Shown piece after piece: positions 49,999 to 61,788 of a DNA stretch of 64,000 nt (the stretch's first letter is position 1; every line of letters begins with the position of its first letter). Location of the stretch: the NCBI GenBank assembly GCA_031271815.1, contig JAISVA010000027.1:124001-188000 (forward strand), written 5' to 3'. Both the position numbers and the translations under genes were made by a program. The notes beneath the pieces were generated by a model that was given only the letters and a program-made list of their open reading frames with translations, was not told where the DNA came from and did not search any database. Source of the DNA: Prevotellaceae bacterium. GTDB taxonomy: Bacteria > Bacteroidota > Bacteroidia > Bacteroidales > Paludibacteraceae.

Positions 49999-51081
49999 TT
50001 GAAAGCAAGATATTTTGAAACATTTGATGCACTGCGTTTTTTTGCTTACCTGAAAGTATTCCTGTTGCATTTACCTATAACCGCGTTTCCCTTATTCTCT
50101 TTTTTGAGAAGTAACGGGGGAACCGGGGTTATATTTTTTTTTGTTTTAAGCGGCTTCCTTATTTCCTATATTGTTTTTCAGGAGAAAGAGAAAACCGGAA
50201 AGTTAAATCTGCCTCATTTCTTTATCCGCAGGATATTACGTATATGTCCATTGTATTATTTGATGTTGCTGTTTGCATATTGTACGCCGTATATACTGGA
50301 ATTATTGCATCTTCCATCTTCTTCGGAAGGATACGAGCCAAACTGGTTGCTATATAGCTTATTTCTGGGCAATTACCAGTCAATTTGTTTGGATATGACA
50401 CCCAATGTTGCGCCGTTAGGAGTCATGTGGTCGCTATGTATAGAGGAGCATTTTTACCTCCTGTGGGGAGTTTTAGTCTATTTTGTCAAGCTGAACAATA
50501 TGCCCTATTTTTTTGCAGGAGGAATTATTGTAGCAAATGTAGCCAGAATCATATTTTTTCAAGCAGGGGTAAATACAGCCGAAATTCTTACCAATCTTGA
50601 TTTTTTTATATACGGAGCCATTCCCGCCTATTTGATAGTAAAATTTCCTGGAAAGCTGGAAAACAGTGTGTTGTCTTTCTCTAAAAAAGCCAAAATACTT
50701 TATACTCTTTTGGTTGTAGGAATAGTTGTTGCATTACCTCTGATTCCGGATTTCGTGAAAGATCTCCTGATGCCGATCGTTTTGGGCATTGCTTTTGCCG
50801 GACTTATTACTCTGTTTATTCCCGAAAAAAGCAACTTTTATATTTCCGATAAAAACGGGCTAAGCGTCATGGGGCGATATACTTATGGCACATATCTTTT
50901 TCACAGCATCTGGATCTCCTTCTTTGTCCATATCTTTTCTGGTTTGCAACTTTTTTTAGACATTGGAATTTACGCGATAATGTTTATCTGCATTGTCTTT
51001 TTCTGTACTTTAGGAAGCGCCTGGTTTTCTTATCATTTTTTTGAAACACAGTTTCTTCGTTTGAAAAAGAATTTTTATTAG
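49999..51081 (+). CDS. Acyltransferase 3 (OafA/YrhL-like) membrane protein
   Basis: 360 residues from a TTG at 49999; no ATG lies near the start. The motif FDALRFFAYLKVFLLHLPI (His near residue 24), GVIFFFVLSGFLISYI, FIRRILRICPLYYL and MWSLCIEEHFYLLWG mark this family. About ten membrane helices follow. Such enzymes acylate polysaccharides, peptidoglycan or lipids at the envelope. It lies between queA and radA; the exact substrate is unknown. Confidence 0.75.
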   Translation: MKARYFETFDALRFFAYLKVFLLHLPITAFPLFSFLRSNGGTGVIFFFVLSGFLISYIVFQEKEKTGKLNLPHFFIRRILRICPLYYLMLLFAYCTPYILELLHLPSSSEGYEPNWLLYSLFLGNYQSICLDMTPNVAPLGVMWSLCIEEHFYLLWGVLVYFVKLNNMPYFFAGGIIVANVARIIFFQAGVNTAEILTNLDFFIYGAIPAYLIVKFPGKLENSVLSFSKKAKILYTLLVVGIVVALPLIPDFVKDLLMPIVLGIAFAGLITLFIPEKSNFYISDKNGLSVMGRYTYGTYLFHSIWISFFVHIFSGLQLFLDIGIYAIMFICIVFFCTLGSAWFSYHFFETQFLRLKKNFY

Positions 51082-51090
51082 GGTTATATC

Positions 51091-52455
51091 ATGGCAAAAA
51101 CAAAATCAGTATACGTCTGTCAAAACTGCGGCGCGGAAGCTCCCAAATGGGTTGGGAAATGCCCGGCGTGCGGCGAGTGGAACAGCTATGTGGAGGAGAT
51201 TGTCCGGAAGGACTCCGGCGGTAAAATTCCCATCCCGCTTGCCGGTGACGGTAAAAAATCAAAGCCGGTATTAATCAGCGAAATTGAAACTTCCGAAGAA
51301 CCACGCAACGACACCGGCAGCGGAGAATTCAACCGCGTGCTGGGAGGTGGAATTGTACCCGGTTCGCTGACATTAATCGGCGGCGAGCCCGGTATCGGGA
51401 AATCGACGCTGGTTTTGCAGATTGTCCTCAACATCAAAAACAAACGGACACTCTACGTTTCGGGTGAAGAGAGCGCAAGGCAGTTGAAATTGAGGGCAGA
51501 ACGCCTCTCTTTTGAGAATCCCGAATGCTTCATCGTGAGTGAAACTTCGCTGGAACAGATTTTTGTCCATATTCAAAACGTGCAGCCCGACCTGGTTATT
51601 ATCGACTCTATCCAGACCATTTCTACCGAAACGATCGAATCGTCGCCCGGAAGCGTCTCACAAGTGCGCGAGTGCGCCGCCTCCATTTTGAAATATGCCA
51701 AAGAGAGCGGAACTCCCGTGCTGCTCATCGGACACATTAATAAGGAAGGAAACATTGCCGGACCAAAGGTATTGGAGCACATTGTCGATACGGTGCTGCA
51801 ATTCGAGGGCGACCAGCACTATATGTACCGCATTCTCCGTTCCATCAAGAACCGTTTTGGAAGCACTTCCGAGTTAGGAATCTTTGAGATGCAGCAATCG
51901 GGATTGCGCGAGGTGCACAATCCCTCCGAACTGCTTCTTTCGCAAAACCACGAGGGGCTGAGCGGAACAGCCATCGGCGCAATGATTGAAGGTATTCGCC
52001 CTTTCCTGATTGAAGTACAGGCGCTTGTCAGCACAGCAGCTTACGGTACGCCGCAACGCTCGGCAACCGGATTTGACCTGCGCCGCCTCAATATGCTGTT
52101 GGCAGTGCTGGAAAAACGGGTAGGATTCAAACTGGCTCAAAAAGACGTTTTCCTCAACATTGCCGGCGGACTGAAAGTAAATGACCCCGCCATTGACCTT
52201 GCTATTATCAGCGCCATCTTATCGTCTAATATGGATTTGGCGATTGACCGTCATACCTGTTTGGCGGGCGAAATCGGCTTGTCCGGCGAAATACGTCCGA
52301 TAAACCGCATCGAACAACGCATTTCCGAAGCCGAAAAATTAGGATTCAAACGGATCATCATTCCCGAATTTAAAAACATCGACAACAAAAAACACCGGAT
52401 AGAAATCGTTTGCGCCCGCAAAGTAGAAGAGGCATTCCGGGTATTGTTCGGATAA
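51091..52455 (+). CDS. radA: DNA repair protein RadA
   Basis: 454 residues. Zinc finger C10-x2-C13...C24-x2-C27 (CQNCGAEAPKWVGKCPACGE), Walker A GGEPGIGKSTLVL, IIDSIQTIST Walker B, the RadA-specific KNRFGS and a Lon-like C-terminal domain. It acts in branch migration during recombinational repair. Confidence 0.95.
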   Translation: MAKTKSVYVCQNCGAEAPKWVGKCPACGEWNSYVEEIVRKDSGGKIPIPLAGDGKKSKPVLISEIETSEEPRNDTGSGEFNRVLGGGIVPGSLTLIGGEPGIGKSTLVLQIVLNIKNKRTLYVSGEESARQLKLRAERLSFENPECFIVSETSLEQIFVHIQNVQPDLVIIDSIQTISTETIESSPGSVSQVRECAASILKYAKESGTPVLLIGHINKEGNIAGPKVLEHIVDTVLQFEGDQHYMYRILRSIKNRFGSTSELGIFEMQQSGLREVHNPSELLLSQNHEGLSGTAIGAMIEGIRPFLIEVQALVSTAAYGTPQRSATGFDLRRLNMLLAVLEKRVGFKLAQKDVFLNIAGGLKVNDPAIDLAIISAILSSNMDLAIDRHTCLAGEIGLSGEIRPINRIEQRISEAEKLGFKRIIIPEFKNIDNKKHRIEIVCARKVEEAFRVLFG

Positions 52456-52484
52456 AAATTCACAACTTTTAATTCATAATTGTA

Positions 52485-52880
52485 ATGCAGTACCAAATAG
52501 AACAAAGCATCACCCGCCAATGCAAAGCGATTTTTCCTAATACGCTGAATGCCAACGGCACTCTCTTCGGCGGAGAAGCAATGCGATGGATGGACGAGGT
52601 AGCTTACATCACGGCAACCCGCTTTACGCGCCAGCGTATGTTTACAATACAAACCGACAAGATCCGCTTTTTACGGACGGTTCGTCCCGATTCAATTGTT
52701 GAAGTCGTCGGATTTGTCGAAAAAGCCGAGGCGGTAAAGCTGACCGTCAAAGTGGAAATCTATATGGAAGAGATGTATGGCGAAACACGTGAAAAAGCAG
52801 TAGAGGCAACTTTCATATTTGCCTCATTAGACGAAAACTGCCGTCCGCACCGCATCCGGTATCCGTTTGAGTTGGAATAA
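52485..52880 (+). CDS. Hotdog-fold acyl-CoA thioesterase
   Basis: 131 residues. The pattern CKAIFPNTLNANGTLFGGEA, MRWMDEVAYITATRF, then DKIRFLRTVRPDSIVEV is a YciA-like hotdog thioesterase (the GTLFGGxxxxWMD signature). It hydrolyses acyl-CoAs; the chain length is unknown. Confidence 0.85.
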   Translation: MQYQIEQSITRQCKAIFPNTLNANGTLFGGEAMRWMDEVAYITATRFTRQRMFTIQTDKIRFLRTVRPDSIVEVVGFVEKAEAVKLTVKVEIYMEEMYGETREKAVEATFIFASLDENCRPHRIRYPFELE

Positions 52881-53016
52881 GCCCGATCTTTTATTAAAAT
52901 TCGATATGGCTCAATTTTTCCATCACAGAAATACAGCCATTTTTGCAACCTGCAATAGATTTTACAAAATTATTTTATTTAATTCTTCCCCAGTCTGCTA
53001 ATCCATTTTTTTTTCG

Positions 53017-54675
<1,659 letters not shown>

Positions 54676-54677
54676 TC

Positions 54678-56561
54678 ATGGACAAAAATACGATTATCGG
54701 ATTTAGCCTTATGGCGCTCATTCTTATGGGCTTCTTTTGGTTAAATCAGCCGTCGGAAAAACAGATAAAAGAACGTAAACATTATCTGGATTCGATCGCT
54801 ACCGTCCAGCAAAAAAAGGCTGAAATAGAAGCGCAGGAATTAGAAAGACTGGAAGAAGAAGAACGGCTTTCCGCCACCGAGTCCGATTCTCTTAAAATGC
54901 TGAAAGCCGCCGGTAAATACGGAGCTTTCGGATCGGCAAGCGTCGGGACGGAGTCGGTTGTTGTGCTGGAAAACAACTTAATCAGAGTCGAAATCAACAC
55001 AAAAGGAGGAGATGTTAAACGGGTAATCTTGAAGGAATACTTCACTTACCATGGCGATACCCTTATGCTGCTTGACGGCGAAAATTCACGATTTAACTTA
55101 GTCCTGAACACAGGCAATAACCGCATAGTCAACACTTCGGAAATGTATTTTCGGGTGAAGTCGGTGAACGGAAATTCGGTCGTCCTGTCGTTGCCGGCAG
55201 GCGAAGGAAAATCGCTCGATTACACCTACGCGTTACATCCCGACGATTATATGGTCAATTTCACAATCAAAGCAAATGACCTTACAGATGTGTTGCAGCC
55301 GTCTTCCGAAACGGGCGCCGTTTGGGAAACAAAACTTACACAGATGGAACGAAGCTGGAAGTTTGAGAATCGCTATACATCTCTCAATTACAAATATTCG
55401 GGAGGAGATGTCGATAATCTGAGCGAAAGCGGCAATGAACGGAAAGAGATTACTACCGGATTGCGTTGGATTGCGTTTAAAAACCAATTCTTTTCGAGCA
55501 TATTGATTGCGGATAAAGAAATTTCATCAGCCATTTTGAAGTCGGAAATGGGCACCGAAAATTCAGGTTATTTGAAGTCCTGTACCACCGAAATGATTGT
55601 ACCTTTTGACATAAAAGGAGAAAAGGAAACCGGTTTCTGCTACTATTTCGGACCCAATAAATACAGTTTATTAAAATCGTATGACAGTGAGGTTGACCGG
55701 ACGGATCGATTGGATCTGAAACGGTTGGTTCCGCTTGGCTGGGGGATTTTCCGTTGGGTAAATCAATTGCTGACGATTCCGGTGTTTAACTTTTTCGGCT
55801 CGTTTATCGCCAATTTCGGGATCGTTATTTTATTGCTGACGATCGTAATCAAAATGCTGTTGTTCCCGCTTACCTACAAATCGTATATGTCGTCCGCCAA
55901 AATGCGCGTCCTTCGTCCGCAAGTGGAAGAAATCAATGCGCGTATCCCGGCAGACAAGCCAACCGAACGGCAGCAGGCAGTGATGCAAATGTACCGGAAA
56001 GCAGGCGTAAATCCGATGGGAGGCTGCCTGCCGATGCTGTTGCAGATGCCGTTTCTCATTGCCCTGTTCTATTTTTTCCCTTCGGCAATTGAGTTGAGGC
56101 AGCAGAGTTTCCTTTGGGCAACCGACTTGTCGTCGTATGATGCCATTGTAAGCTGGAGTACGCATATTCCGCTCATTTCCGAATATTTCGGGAATCACAT
56201 CAGCCTGTTCTGTCTGCTGATGGCGATTACCAATGTGATTTACACGCATATCAATATGGGTATGACCGACACCGGCGCGCAGCAAATGCCCGGTATGAAG
56301 GTAATGATGTATATTATGCCGGTGATGTTTCTTTTCATCTTCAATAATTATGCATCAGGCTTGAGCTACTATTATTTTGTCTCCACACTGATTACAATTT
56401 TACAGACATATACCATACGTAAGTTTGTAAATGAAGAAAAATTGCTGGTTACAATCAGGGAAAACCAGAAAAAGCCACAGAAAAAGTCGGCTTGGCTGGA
56501 ACGGCTGGAACAAGCCCAAAAACAACAGGAAGAATTGCGCAAACAGCGACAGGGTAAATAA
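54678..56561 (+). CDS. yidC: Membrane protein insertase YidC
   Basis: 627 residues. N-terminal helix (about 5-22), a long periplasmic P1 domain with a charged linker after the first helix (KKAEIEAQELERLEEEERLS), then the conserved C-terminal core: FGSFIANFGIVILLLTIVIK, YRKAGVNPMGGCLPMLLQMP and helices to about 585, and a basic C-terminal tail. It inserts and folds inner-membrane proteins. It follows pyrG by 2 bases and overlaps the DUF3078 gene by one base. Confidence 0.93.
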   Translation: MDKNTIIGFSLMALILMGFFWLNQPSEKQIKERKHYLDSIATVQQKKAEIEAQELERLEEEERLSATESDSLKMLKAAGKYGAFGSASVGTESVVVLENNLIRVEINTKGGDVKRVILKEYFTYHGDTLMLLDGENSRFNLVLNTGNNRIVNTSEMYFRVKSVNGNSVVLSLPAGEGKSLDYTYALHPDDYMVNFTIKANDLTDVLQPSSETGAVWETKLTQMERSWKFENRYTSLNYKYSGGDVDNLSESGNERKEITTGLRWIAFKNQFFSSILIADKEISSAILKSEMGTENSGYLKSCTTEMIVPFDIKGEKETGFCYYFGPNKYSLLKSYDSEVDRTDRLDLKRLVPLGWGIFRWVNQLLTIPVFNFFGSFIANFGIVILLLTIVIKMLLFPLTYKSYMSSAKMRVLRPQVEEINARIPADKPTERQQAVMQMYRKAGVNPMGGCLPMLLQMPFLIALFYFFPSAIELRQQSFLWATDLSSYDAIVSWSTHIPLISEYFGNHISLFCLLMAITNVIYTHINMGMTDTGAQQMPGMKVMMYIMPVMFLFIFNNYASGLSYYYFVSTLITILQTYTIRKFVNEEKLLVTIRENQKKPQKKSAWLERLEQAQKQQEELRKQRQGK

Positions 56562-58231
56562 TGCTGAATGGATTTGATAACATAAATAAATATTCCTTCA
56601 ATCTTTCCCTTGTGAAAGGTTGGAGGATTATTTTGTTATTCTTCCTGTTTCCCGTTTTTTCGGCTTACAGTCAAAGTCGGGATGATGACCCGCAGTTACT
56701 CATTGCCCGTTTTGAAAACGAAATGCAAGGCATAGCCCCGCATCAAAAGGACAGCATCAAATATACGTTGCAAAGCGCTTATATTCGGGAATTTCGGAAT
56801 TCAGGAAAGGAGACAGCTTACGATTCTTTACAAATACGAATTGATCGATTACTAACCGGAAAAGGAAATACACAGGTAAAAAGTTTCCATGTAAAAAAAC
56901 CTGCAGCATCGGTTGACGAAGAGAAAAAAAAGAGTTTGCCGAACGCACAGGAGCCGAAATATAACACAGCGCAGGTTTCCTCCGAATTAAAAAAAACGAA
57001 AAGAATTGCCGATTCGCTTACCGCACAAGCATTGAAAACGGGAAAACCGGCAACGGTCGAACCCATTTTTTTTGACTCAATCAGTCATACCGACTTTTTC
57101 AACTATTTTCAAGTTCACCAACCGGAATTTAAAAATACGACAGAAGATGCTCATTTAAAATACAACGGTTTAGATAAGAAATCTGCCCTTTTCCGGTTTC
57201 AAAAAAAACAGAGAAGGCGAACGGTCAACGCATTTGCCGTCACTTATCCCGAACTGATTGAATACTACGATCTGCTCCCTTATGATGACAAGTCGGGCGA
57301 CATCCGGAAATCCGGCAAAGCAGCATCGGTAGATGTGGACGAATATAAAACGCCGATTGTGCTTAATAAACTGCCCGATTTTCCAACACCCGAAAAACAG
57401 GGCTATTGGAGTTCAAACGGAAAATTAAATGTTCAATTTTCTCAATATTATGTAACAAAGAACTGGTACAAGGGAGGGGATCCGAATGCCACTTTGCTGA
57501 GTTTGCTTGAGTATGCCGCTAACTATAACAAAAATGAGAAGCTGATATGGAACAATACGCTGGACGTGCGGATTGGATTTTTTAATTCCAGGATTGATAC
57601 GCTTCGCGCCTTTCGCGTAAACAACGATGTTTTTAGGATAACCAGCCAGTTGGGATATCAGACTGTTTATAAAAAATGGTATTACAGCTTATACGGAGAA
57701 TTTAATACAAGTATGTTTACCGGATATGCCGGAACGAACTCGTCCGATGTTGTTACCGAATTTCTGTCCCCTTCCCGCATCTTCACGAGTTTGGGATTGG
57801 ACTACAGGTACAATAAAAATACGGCGGTCTTAATTGCGCCGATGGCTTATAAGTTGATTTTTTTAGTCAGCGACCGGATAGACCCTCTTTCGGTCGGGAT
57901 CAGAGGCGGAAAAAGCTCGAGCAGTTTCGGATATATGCTGCAAGCCAAAACCAACTGGCAATTCTCGCGTGAAATCAATGTCAATTCCAACTTTAACCTG
58001 TTTAGCTCGTATGGATTTGAGAATGTGGAATTTAACTGGGAAACTGTTGGTAACTTTGTTATTAACAGACATTTGAGTACCCGGCTTTCACTGATTATGC
58101 GCTACGACAATACACCTAAAATACCGGAAAAATCCGGTAAATCCGACAGATCGGACAACAGAAACTATTACGAAAAACCGAAATTACAAGTGCAGGAACA
58201 GTTAAGTTTGGGATTTTACTTTAGATTGTAA
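56561..58231 (+). CDS. DUF3078-type secreted/outer-membrane protein
   Basis: 556 residues. Signal peptide ends near AYSQS (about 40, after a long n-region). A charged, low-complexity region (about 60-190) precedes an amphipathic beta-strand region (GYWSSNGKLNVQFSQYYVTK, NWYKGGDPNATLLSLLEYAA, FGYMLQAKTNWQFSREIN) typical of DUF3078 in Bacteroidota. The chain ends in a Phe-type barrel terminus (LSLGFYFRL), suggesting an outer-membrane barrel. Function unknown. It overlaps yidC by one base. Confidence 0.7.
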   Translation: MLNGFDNINKYSFNLSLVKGWRIILLFFLFPVFSAYSQSRDDDPQLLIARFENEMQGIAPHQKDSIKYTLQSAYIREFRNSGKETAYDSLQIRIDRLLTGKGNTQVKSFHVKKPAASVDEEKKKSLPNAQEPKYNTAQVSSELKKTKRIADSLTAQALKTGKPATVEPIFFDSISHTDFFNYFQVHQPEFKNTTEDAHLKYNGLDKKSALFRFQKKQRRRTVNAFAVTYPELIEYYDLLPYDDKSGDIRKSGKAASVDVDEYKTPIVLNKLPDFPTPEKQGYWSSNGKLNVQFSQYYVTKNWYKGGDPNATLLSLLEYAANYNKNEKLIWNNTLDVRIGFFNSRIDTLRAFRVNNDVFRITSQLGYQTVYKKWYYSLYGEFNTSMFTGYAGTNSSDVVTEFLSPSRIFTSLGLDYRYNKNTAVLIAPMAYKLIFLVSDRIDPLSVGIRGGKSSSSFGYMLQAKTNWQFSREINVNSNFNLFSSYGFENVEFNWETVGNFVINRHLSTRLSLIMRYDNTPKIPEKSGKSDRSDNRNYYEKPKLQVQEQLSLGFYFRL

Positions 58232-58500
58232 TAAAAACCTTTGTGTTTATAAAATTTCATTGACTGTGAGGTAATATTGCTGATAAGCGTTTTTTATTTT
58301 AATGTCGTTTCAGTTAAGCCGGATTTACGTCCAAACCTATACAATATATTATCCCGCAGGGATTTGGAAGTCTTGAACCATTAATAAGGTAAAAGATGTA
58401 AATACTGCATAATTTCAAGGTTTTGTGAACTAACTTTGCATATTCGCGTTTAAAGTAAGACAAATCTTTTTTTATACATACTTAATTCCAGATGATACAA

Positions 58501-59106
58501 ATGAAAAAACTTTTTTTATCAACAATGCTTTTTCTCGGATTGGTTGCCTGCAAAACCAGTACGGAAAACAAAACAGACAACAATATGAAAGAAGAGAAAA
58601 CTTTTCAAGCGGTTAATCCGAAAGAGATTAACGAGAATGCCATTCAATTGTTTGGCGACAAATGGACGTTAATAACCGCGGGCGACTCATCGTCGTTCAA
58701 CACAATGACCGCGAGTTGGGGAACAATGGGTACTTTATGGAACAAGCCGGTAGTGTTCGTGTTTATCCGCCCGCAACGCTACACATTTGAGTTTACGGAA
58801 AGAAAAGAAGGATTTACCCTTTCTTTTTTCAAGGAAGAATACCGTGAAGCGTTGCAAATCTGCGGAACCGTTTCGGGTAGAGATGTAAATAAAATTGAAA
58901 AAGCAGGCATTACTCCGTATTTCACTCCAGGTGGAAACGTAGCTTTTAAAGAGGCTTACCTCGTGCTGGAATGCAAAAAACTGTATGCTGATTTTTTAGA
59001 TCCTAAAGCGTTTATAGACCCTGAAATTGCTTCGAAAATTTATCCTGAAAATGATTTTCATAAAGTGTATGTAGCTGAGATTGTGGGAGCCTGGGAGAAA
59101 AAATAA
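58501..59106 (+). CDS. Flavin-reductase-like lipoprotein
   Basis: 201 residues from the ATG at 58501 (an ATG three codons upstream is also possible). A lipobox in LGLVACKTS marks a lipoprotein. The body has the FMN-binding split-barrel order of flavin reductase-like proteins: DKWTLITAGDSSSFNTMTAS, WGTMGTLWNKPVVFVFIRPQ, FTLSFFKEEYREALQICGTV. Cytoplasmic relatives bind FMN; export of this fold is unusual. Role unknown. Confidence 0.7.
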   Translation: MKKLFLSTMLFLGLVACKTSTENKTDNNMKEEKTFQAVNPKEINENAIQLFGDKWTLITAGDSSSFNTMTASWGTMGTLWNKPVVFVFIRPQRYTFEFTERKEGFTLSFFKEEYREALQICGTVSGRDVNKIEKAGITPYFTPGGNVAFKEAYLVLECKKLYADFLDPKAFIDPEIASKIYPENDFHKVYVAEIVGAWEKK

Positions 59107-59663
59107 ATTTTGATTATCCGCTGTATTATCAATAACGAAAAATATAGAAGATATTTATCCGCGAGTAACACGAATTAACAAGAAAATAATAGTTGAATTT
59201 TATCTGTTATTTACAATTTTGTTAGTTAACGTAAGTTCTATAAGAATAATTGACAGTCAATGCAAAAAGTGTTATTAAACCTCATTTTTACCTTCTTTTG
59301 TAACTAACCTACTTTCGTAGAAACGAATTCTTGTAGAAAAAAACTCATTACCTGATTCTTCCTGAGAAAATGAGGCAATAAGGTTTAATAAAAATTTATA
59401 AATTTCTTCTACTGAGAAAGCTTAGTTACAAAAGAAGGTAAAAATGAGGTTTAATACCTGTATCTATAGAATTGCCTGTCCCTGACTCAGGTTACCTGTT
59501 TTCATTAATAAATAAATCAAAAGAACGTTATAATCTGTAACCTATGGCAAAACATTTGAAACGGCATTGTATAAAAAGTATCTAAAACTCTAATTTTTAA
59601 TCCGTTAATTTTGTATCTTTACACACAAAACACTTGAAAAACAAATACCTTAAATTTTTTAAG
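59107..59663. other. Intergenic region with a MITE-like inverted repeat
   Basis: The gap contains a short acacgaattaac motif (59167-59179) seen elsewhere, the inverted repeat at 59272-59456 and a TATCTTTA promoter-like box near 59613-59620. No coding frame is convincing. Confidence 0.5.
59272..59456. repeat. MITE-like element with 35-base terminal inverted repeats
   Basis: TTATTAAACCTCATTTTTAC and onward (59272-59306) is repeated as its reverse complement at 59422-59456, perfectly or nearly so. Between them are about 115 AT-rich bases with a partial internal copy (near 59376-59390). No transposase is present. Confidence 0.6.
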
Positions 59664-61562
59664 ATGAAAAAGACAAATTATTTACTCAGTACTCTAATCG
59701 TTGCTTTTATGGCAACAGTATTAGTACAGGCGCAAACGCCGGATCCGAATTTTCACATTTATCTCGCCTTTGGTCAATCGAACATGGAAGGGCAAAACTG
59801 GAGCGGCAATAAAATTGTATACAGCGATGTGCTGCCGGCGGACTACAAGCGAAACGTGGATCCGCGTTTCCGGGTTATGGCAGCAGTTTCCGGATCATAC
59901 AAATTAGCGAATGGCAGTGAACAGCGAACAAAGGGAAACTGGTACACAGCTGTACCGCCTTTAGTGAGAAATAGCCTGGGGTTATGTCCCGCCGATTATT
60001 TCGGACGTACGTTAGTTGCCGGAATTCCCAACCCGAATATAAAAATCGGCGTTATCGTTGTTGCTGTTGGTGGAGCCGCTATAAATGGCTTTGAGAAAAC
60101 CGGTGCAAGCAGTTATTATGCTAAACAACAGAGTTATATGCAAAATACTGCCCGCATATATGATAATGATCCATATAAATATTTGTTGGACTTGGCAAAA
60201 CAGGCGCAGAAAGACGGCGTCATAAAAGGCATTATCATGCATCAGGGCGAATCGGGTGCAGTTAATGGAAATTGGGGAACGAAAGTAAAGGGAATTTATG
60301 ATAATCTGTTGAGCGATTTGGGACTTCCGGCAAATTCCATACCAATATTGGCAGGTCAGGCTTATAATAATAACAACAATAATATAAGGAGCTTACCCAA
60401 TGCAATAACCGGAAATTTACCCGGTACAACAAATAAAATAGCGCACGTAATTCCATCCGACGGTTGCGCAAGCGGCGGCGACGACTTACACTTCAGCTAT
60501 GAAGGATACAAAAAATTAGGTGAGCGTTACGGACAAAAAATGCTTGAGCTTTTGTATAGCGAACCGCTGACAGGATTCGTTCTTACGACCTCTGCCGACG
60601 ATGCGGACGGCGGCGTCATAACTCGCAATCCGAATCCGGCAAGCGGACGTTATGACGAAGGCGAGAATGTTACATTGACGGCTGTTGCCAAAACGGGTTG
60701 GGAATTCGACGGCTGGTCGGGAGATGCAACCGGAAACGAAGAATCCGTTTCCATTAAAATGGATAAAGACAAAAACGTTACGGCAAAGTTTGTTTTAACC
60801 GGTGTCGGCACCGAAAACCTTGTTAGAAACGGCAATTTTGCAAACACCCAGCTTTGGACATTGAACACAGGAAGCAGTTATGGAAATTCGGAAGGAACTT
60901 TTGACCCAATCAACGAGCAGGCAGTAATAACCGTTACAAAAACCGGCGCCAATCAGTGGGAACCGCAACTTGTGCAAACGGGCATCGCTCTCAAACAGGG
61001 CAGAAAATACCGCCTGACTTTCGATGCTTCAGCTGCTGCTCCGAGAGAGATGGAAGTTTTGCTTCAAAGTCCGCTTGGTCCGGATTACACCGATTATTTG
61101 AATGCAGGAGGTTCTTTCGCTTTAACCACCGAAACGGAATCGTTTATATTTGAGTTTGAGATGACCGCCGGGTCTGATGCAAATGCACAGCTGGCATTCA
61201 ACGTAGGACATTCGACTCAATCCGTGAACATCAGTAATGTACAGCTGGTTTACATTGCCGAATTTACACCGGTCGGAACAACTGAAATTCCGGAAATACA
61301 GGCTGAAGCCGACCAATTGCGTGTAAACCTATTGCCAAACTCAGCCGTAAATGTCAATTTCACCGCAGCAGCCGGCGGCGAAACCGGACTCAAGCTTTAC
61401 AGCTTGAACGGCAATCTTGTAGCTTCGACCAAACTGCAAACGTTTGCCGGTCAAAACTATTCACATACATTCAATCGGGAAAAACTCCCTGAAGGAATCT
61501 ATATTGTATCAATGCACAGCAACGGTAGCGTTAAGCAGGCAAAAGTAGTCATACCGAAATAA
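59664..61562 (+). CDS. Secreted SASA-family acetylesterase with InlB-like, CBM and T9SS-like domains
   Basis: 632 residues from the ATG at 59664 (an in-frame TTG is upstream). Signal peptide ends near VQAQT. Residues 30-295 form an SGNH esterase of the SASA (carbohydrate acetylesterase) family: LAFGQSNMEGQ with the catalytic Ser, IIMHQGESGA and a DDLHFSYEGYK end. An InlB-type beta domain (about 305-375, GRYDEGENVTLTAVAKTGWE), a CBM-like domain (about 380-535, LVRNGNFANTQLWTLNTGSS) and a T9SS-like tail (LKLYSLNGNLVAS, GIYIVSMHSNG) follow. It likely deacetylates plant or host polysaccharides at the surface. It is isolated from any polysaccharide utilisation locus. Confidence 0.8.
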   Translation: MKKTNYLLSTLIVAFMATVLVQAQTPDPNFHIYLAFGQSNMEGQNWSGNKIVYSDVLPADYKRNVDPRFRVMAAVSGSYKLANGSEQRTKGNWYTAVPPLVRNSLGLCPADYFGRTLVAGIPNPNIKIGVIVVAVGGAAINGFEKTGASSYYAKQQSYMQNTARIYDNDPYKYLLDLAKQAQKDGVIKGIIMHQGESGAVNGNWGTKVKGIYDNLLSDLGLPANSIPILAGQAYNNNNNNIRSLPNAITGNLPGTTNKIAHVIPSDGCASGGDDLHFSYEGYKKLGERYGQKMLELLYSEPLTGFVLTTSADDADGGVITRNPNPASGRYDEGENVTLTAVAKTGWEFDGWSGDATGNEESVSIKMDKDKNVTAKFVLTGVGTENLVRNGNFANTQLWTLNTGSSYGNSEGTFDPINEQAVITVTKTGANQWEPQLVQTGIALKQGRKYRLTFDASAAAPREMEVLLQSPLGPDYTDYLNAGGSFALTTETESFIFEFEMTAGSDANAQLAFNVGHSTQSVNISNVQLVYIAEFTPVGTTEIPEIQAEADQLRVNLLPNSAVNVNFTAAAGGETGLKLYSLNGNLVASTKLQTFAGQNYSHTFNREKLPEGIYIVSMHSNGSVKQAKVVIPK

Positions 61563-61589
61563 GTTTGGCATAAACTTAAAATAATTGAA

Positions 61590-61678
61590 GGTAATTATAG
61601 CTATTTCCACACATAGAATTTTTCTTACGGTTGTAAAATTATTTTACGTTTGGAAATAGCTATAATTACCTGTTTTTT
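61590..61678. terminator. Terminator hairpin after the esterase gene
   Basis: GGTAATTATAGCTATTTCCA (61590-61609) pairs perfectly with TGGAAATAGCTATAATTACC (61651-61670) and is followed by seven T residues. The loop is long (41 bases). Confidence 0.65.
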
Positions 61679-61742
61679 TGAAAAAAACGATGATTTTACC
61701 GAACACCATATCCGAATAGCAAAAAAAATCAATTTATTGCCG

Positions 61743-61750
61743 TATCTTTG
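61743..61750 (+). promoter_or_regulatory. -7 promoter box of metG
   Basis: TATCTTTG fits TAnnTTTG, 38 bases ahead of the metG ATG at 61789. Confidence 0.55.
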
Positions 61751-61788
61751 CCTCCTTGAAAATGTTTAAAAAAATTACGAAATAATAT

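Noticed and set aside
59226..59470. Riboswitch upstream of the esterase
   Set aside because: The structure is explained by terminal inverted repeats; no aptamer-like conserved core was recognised.
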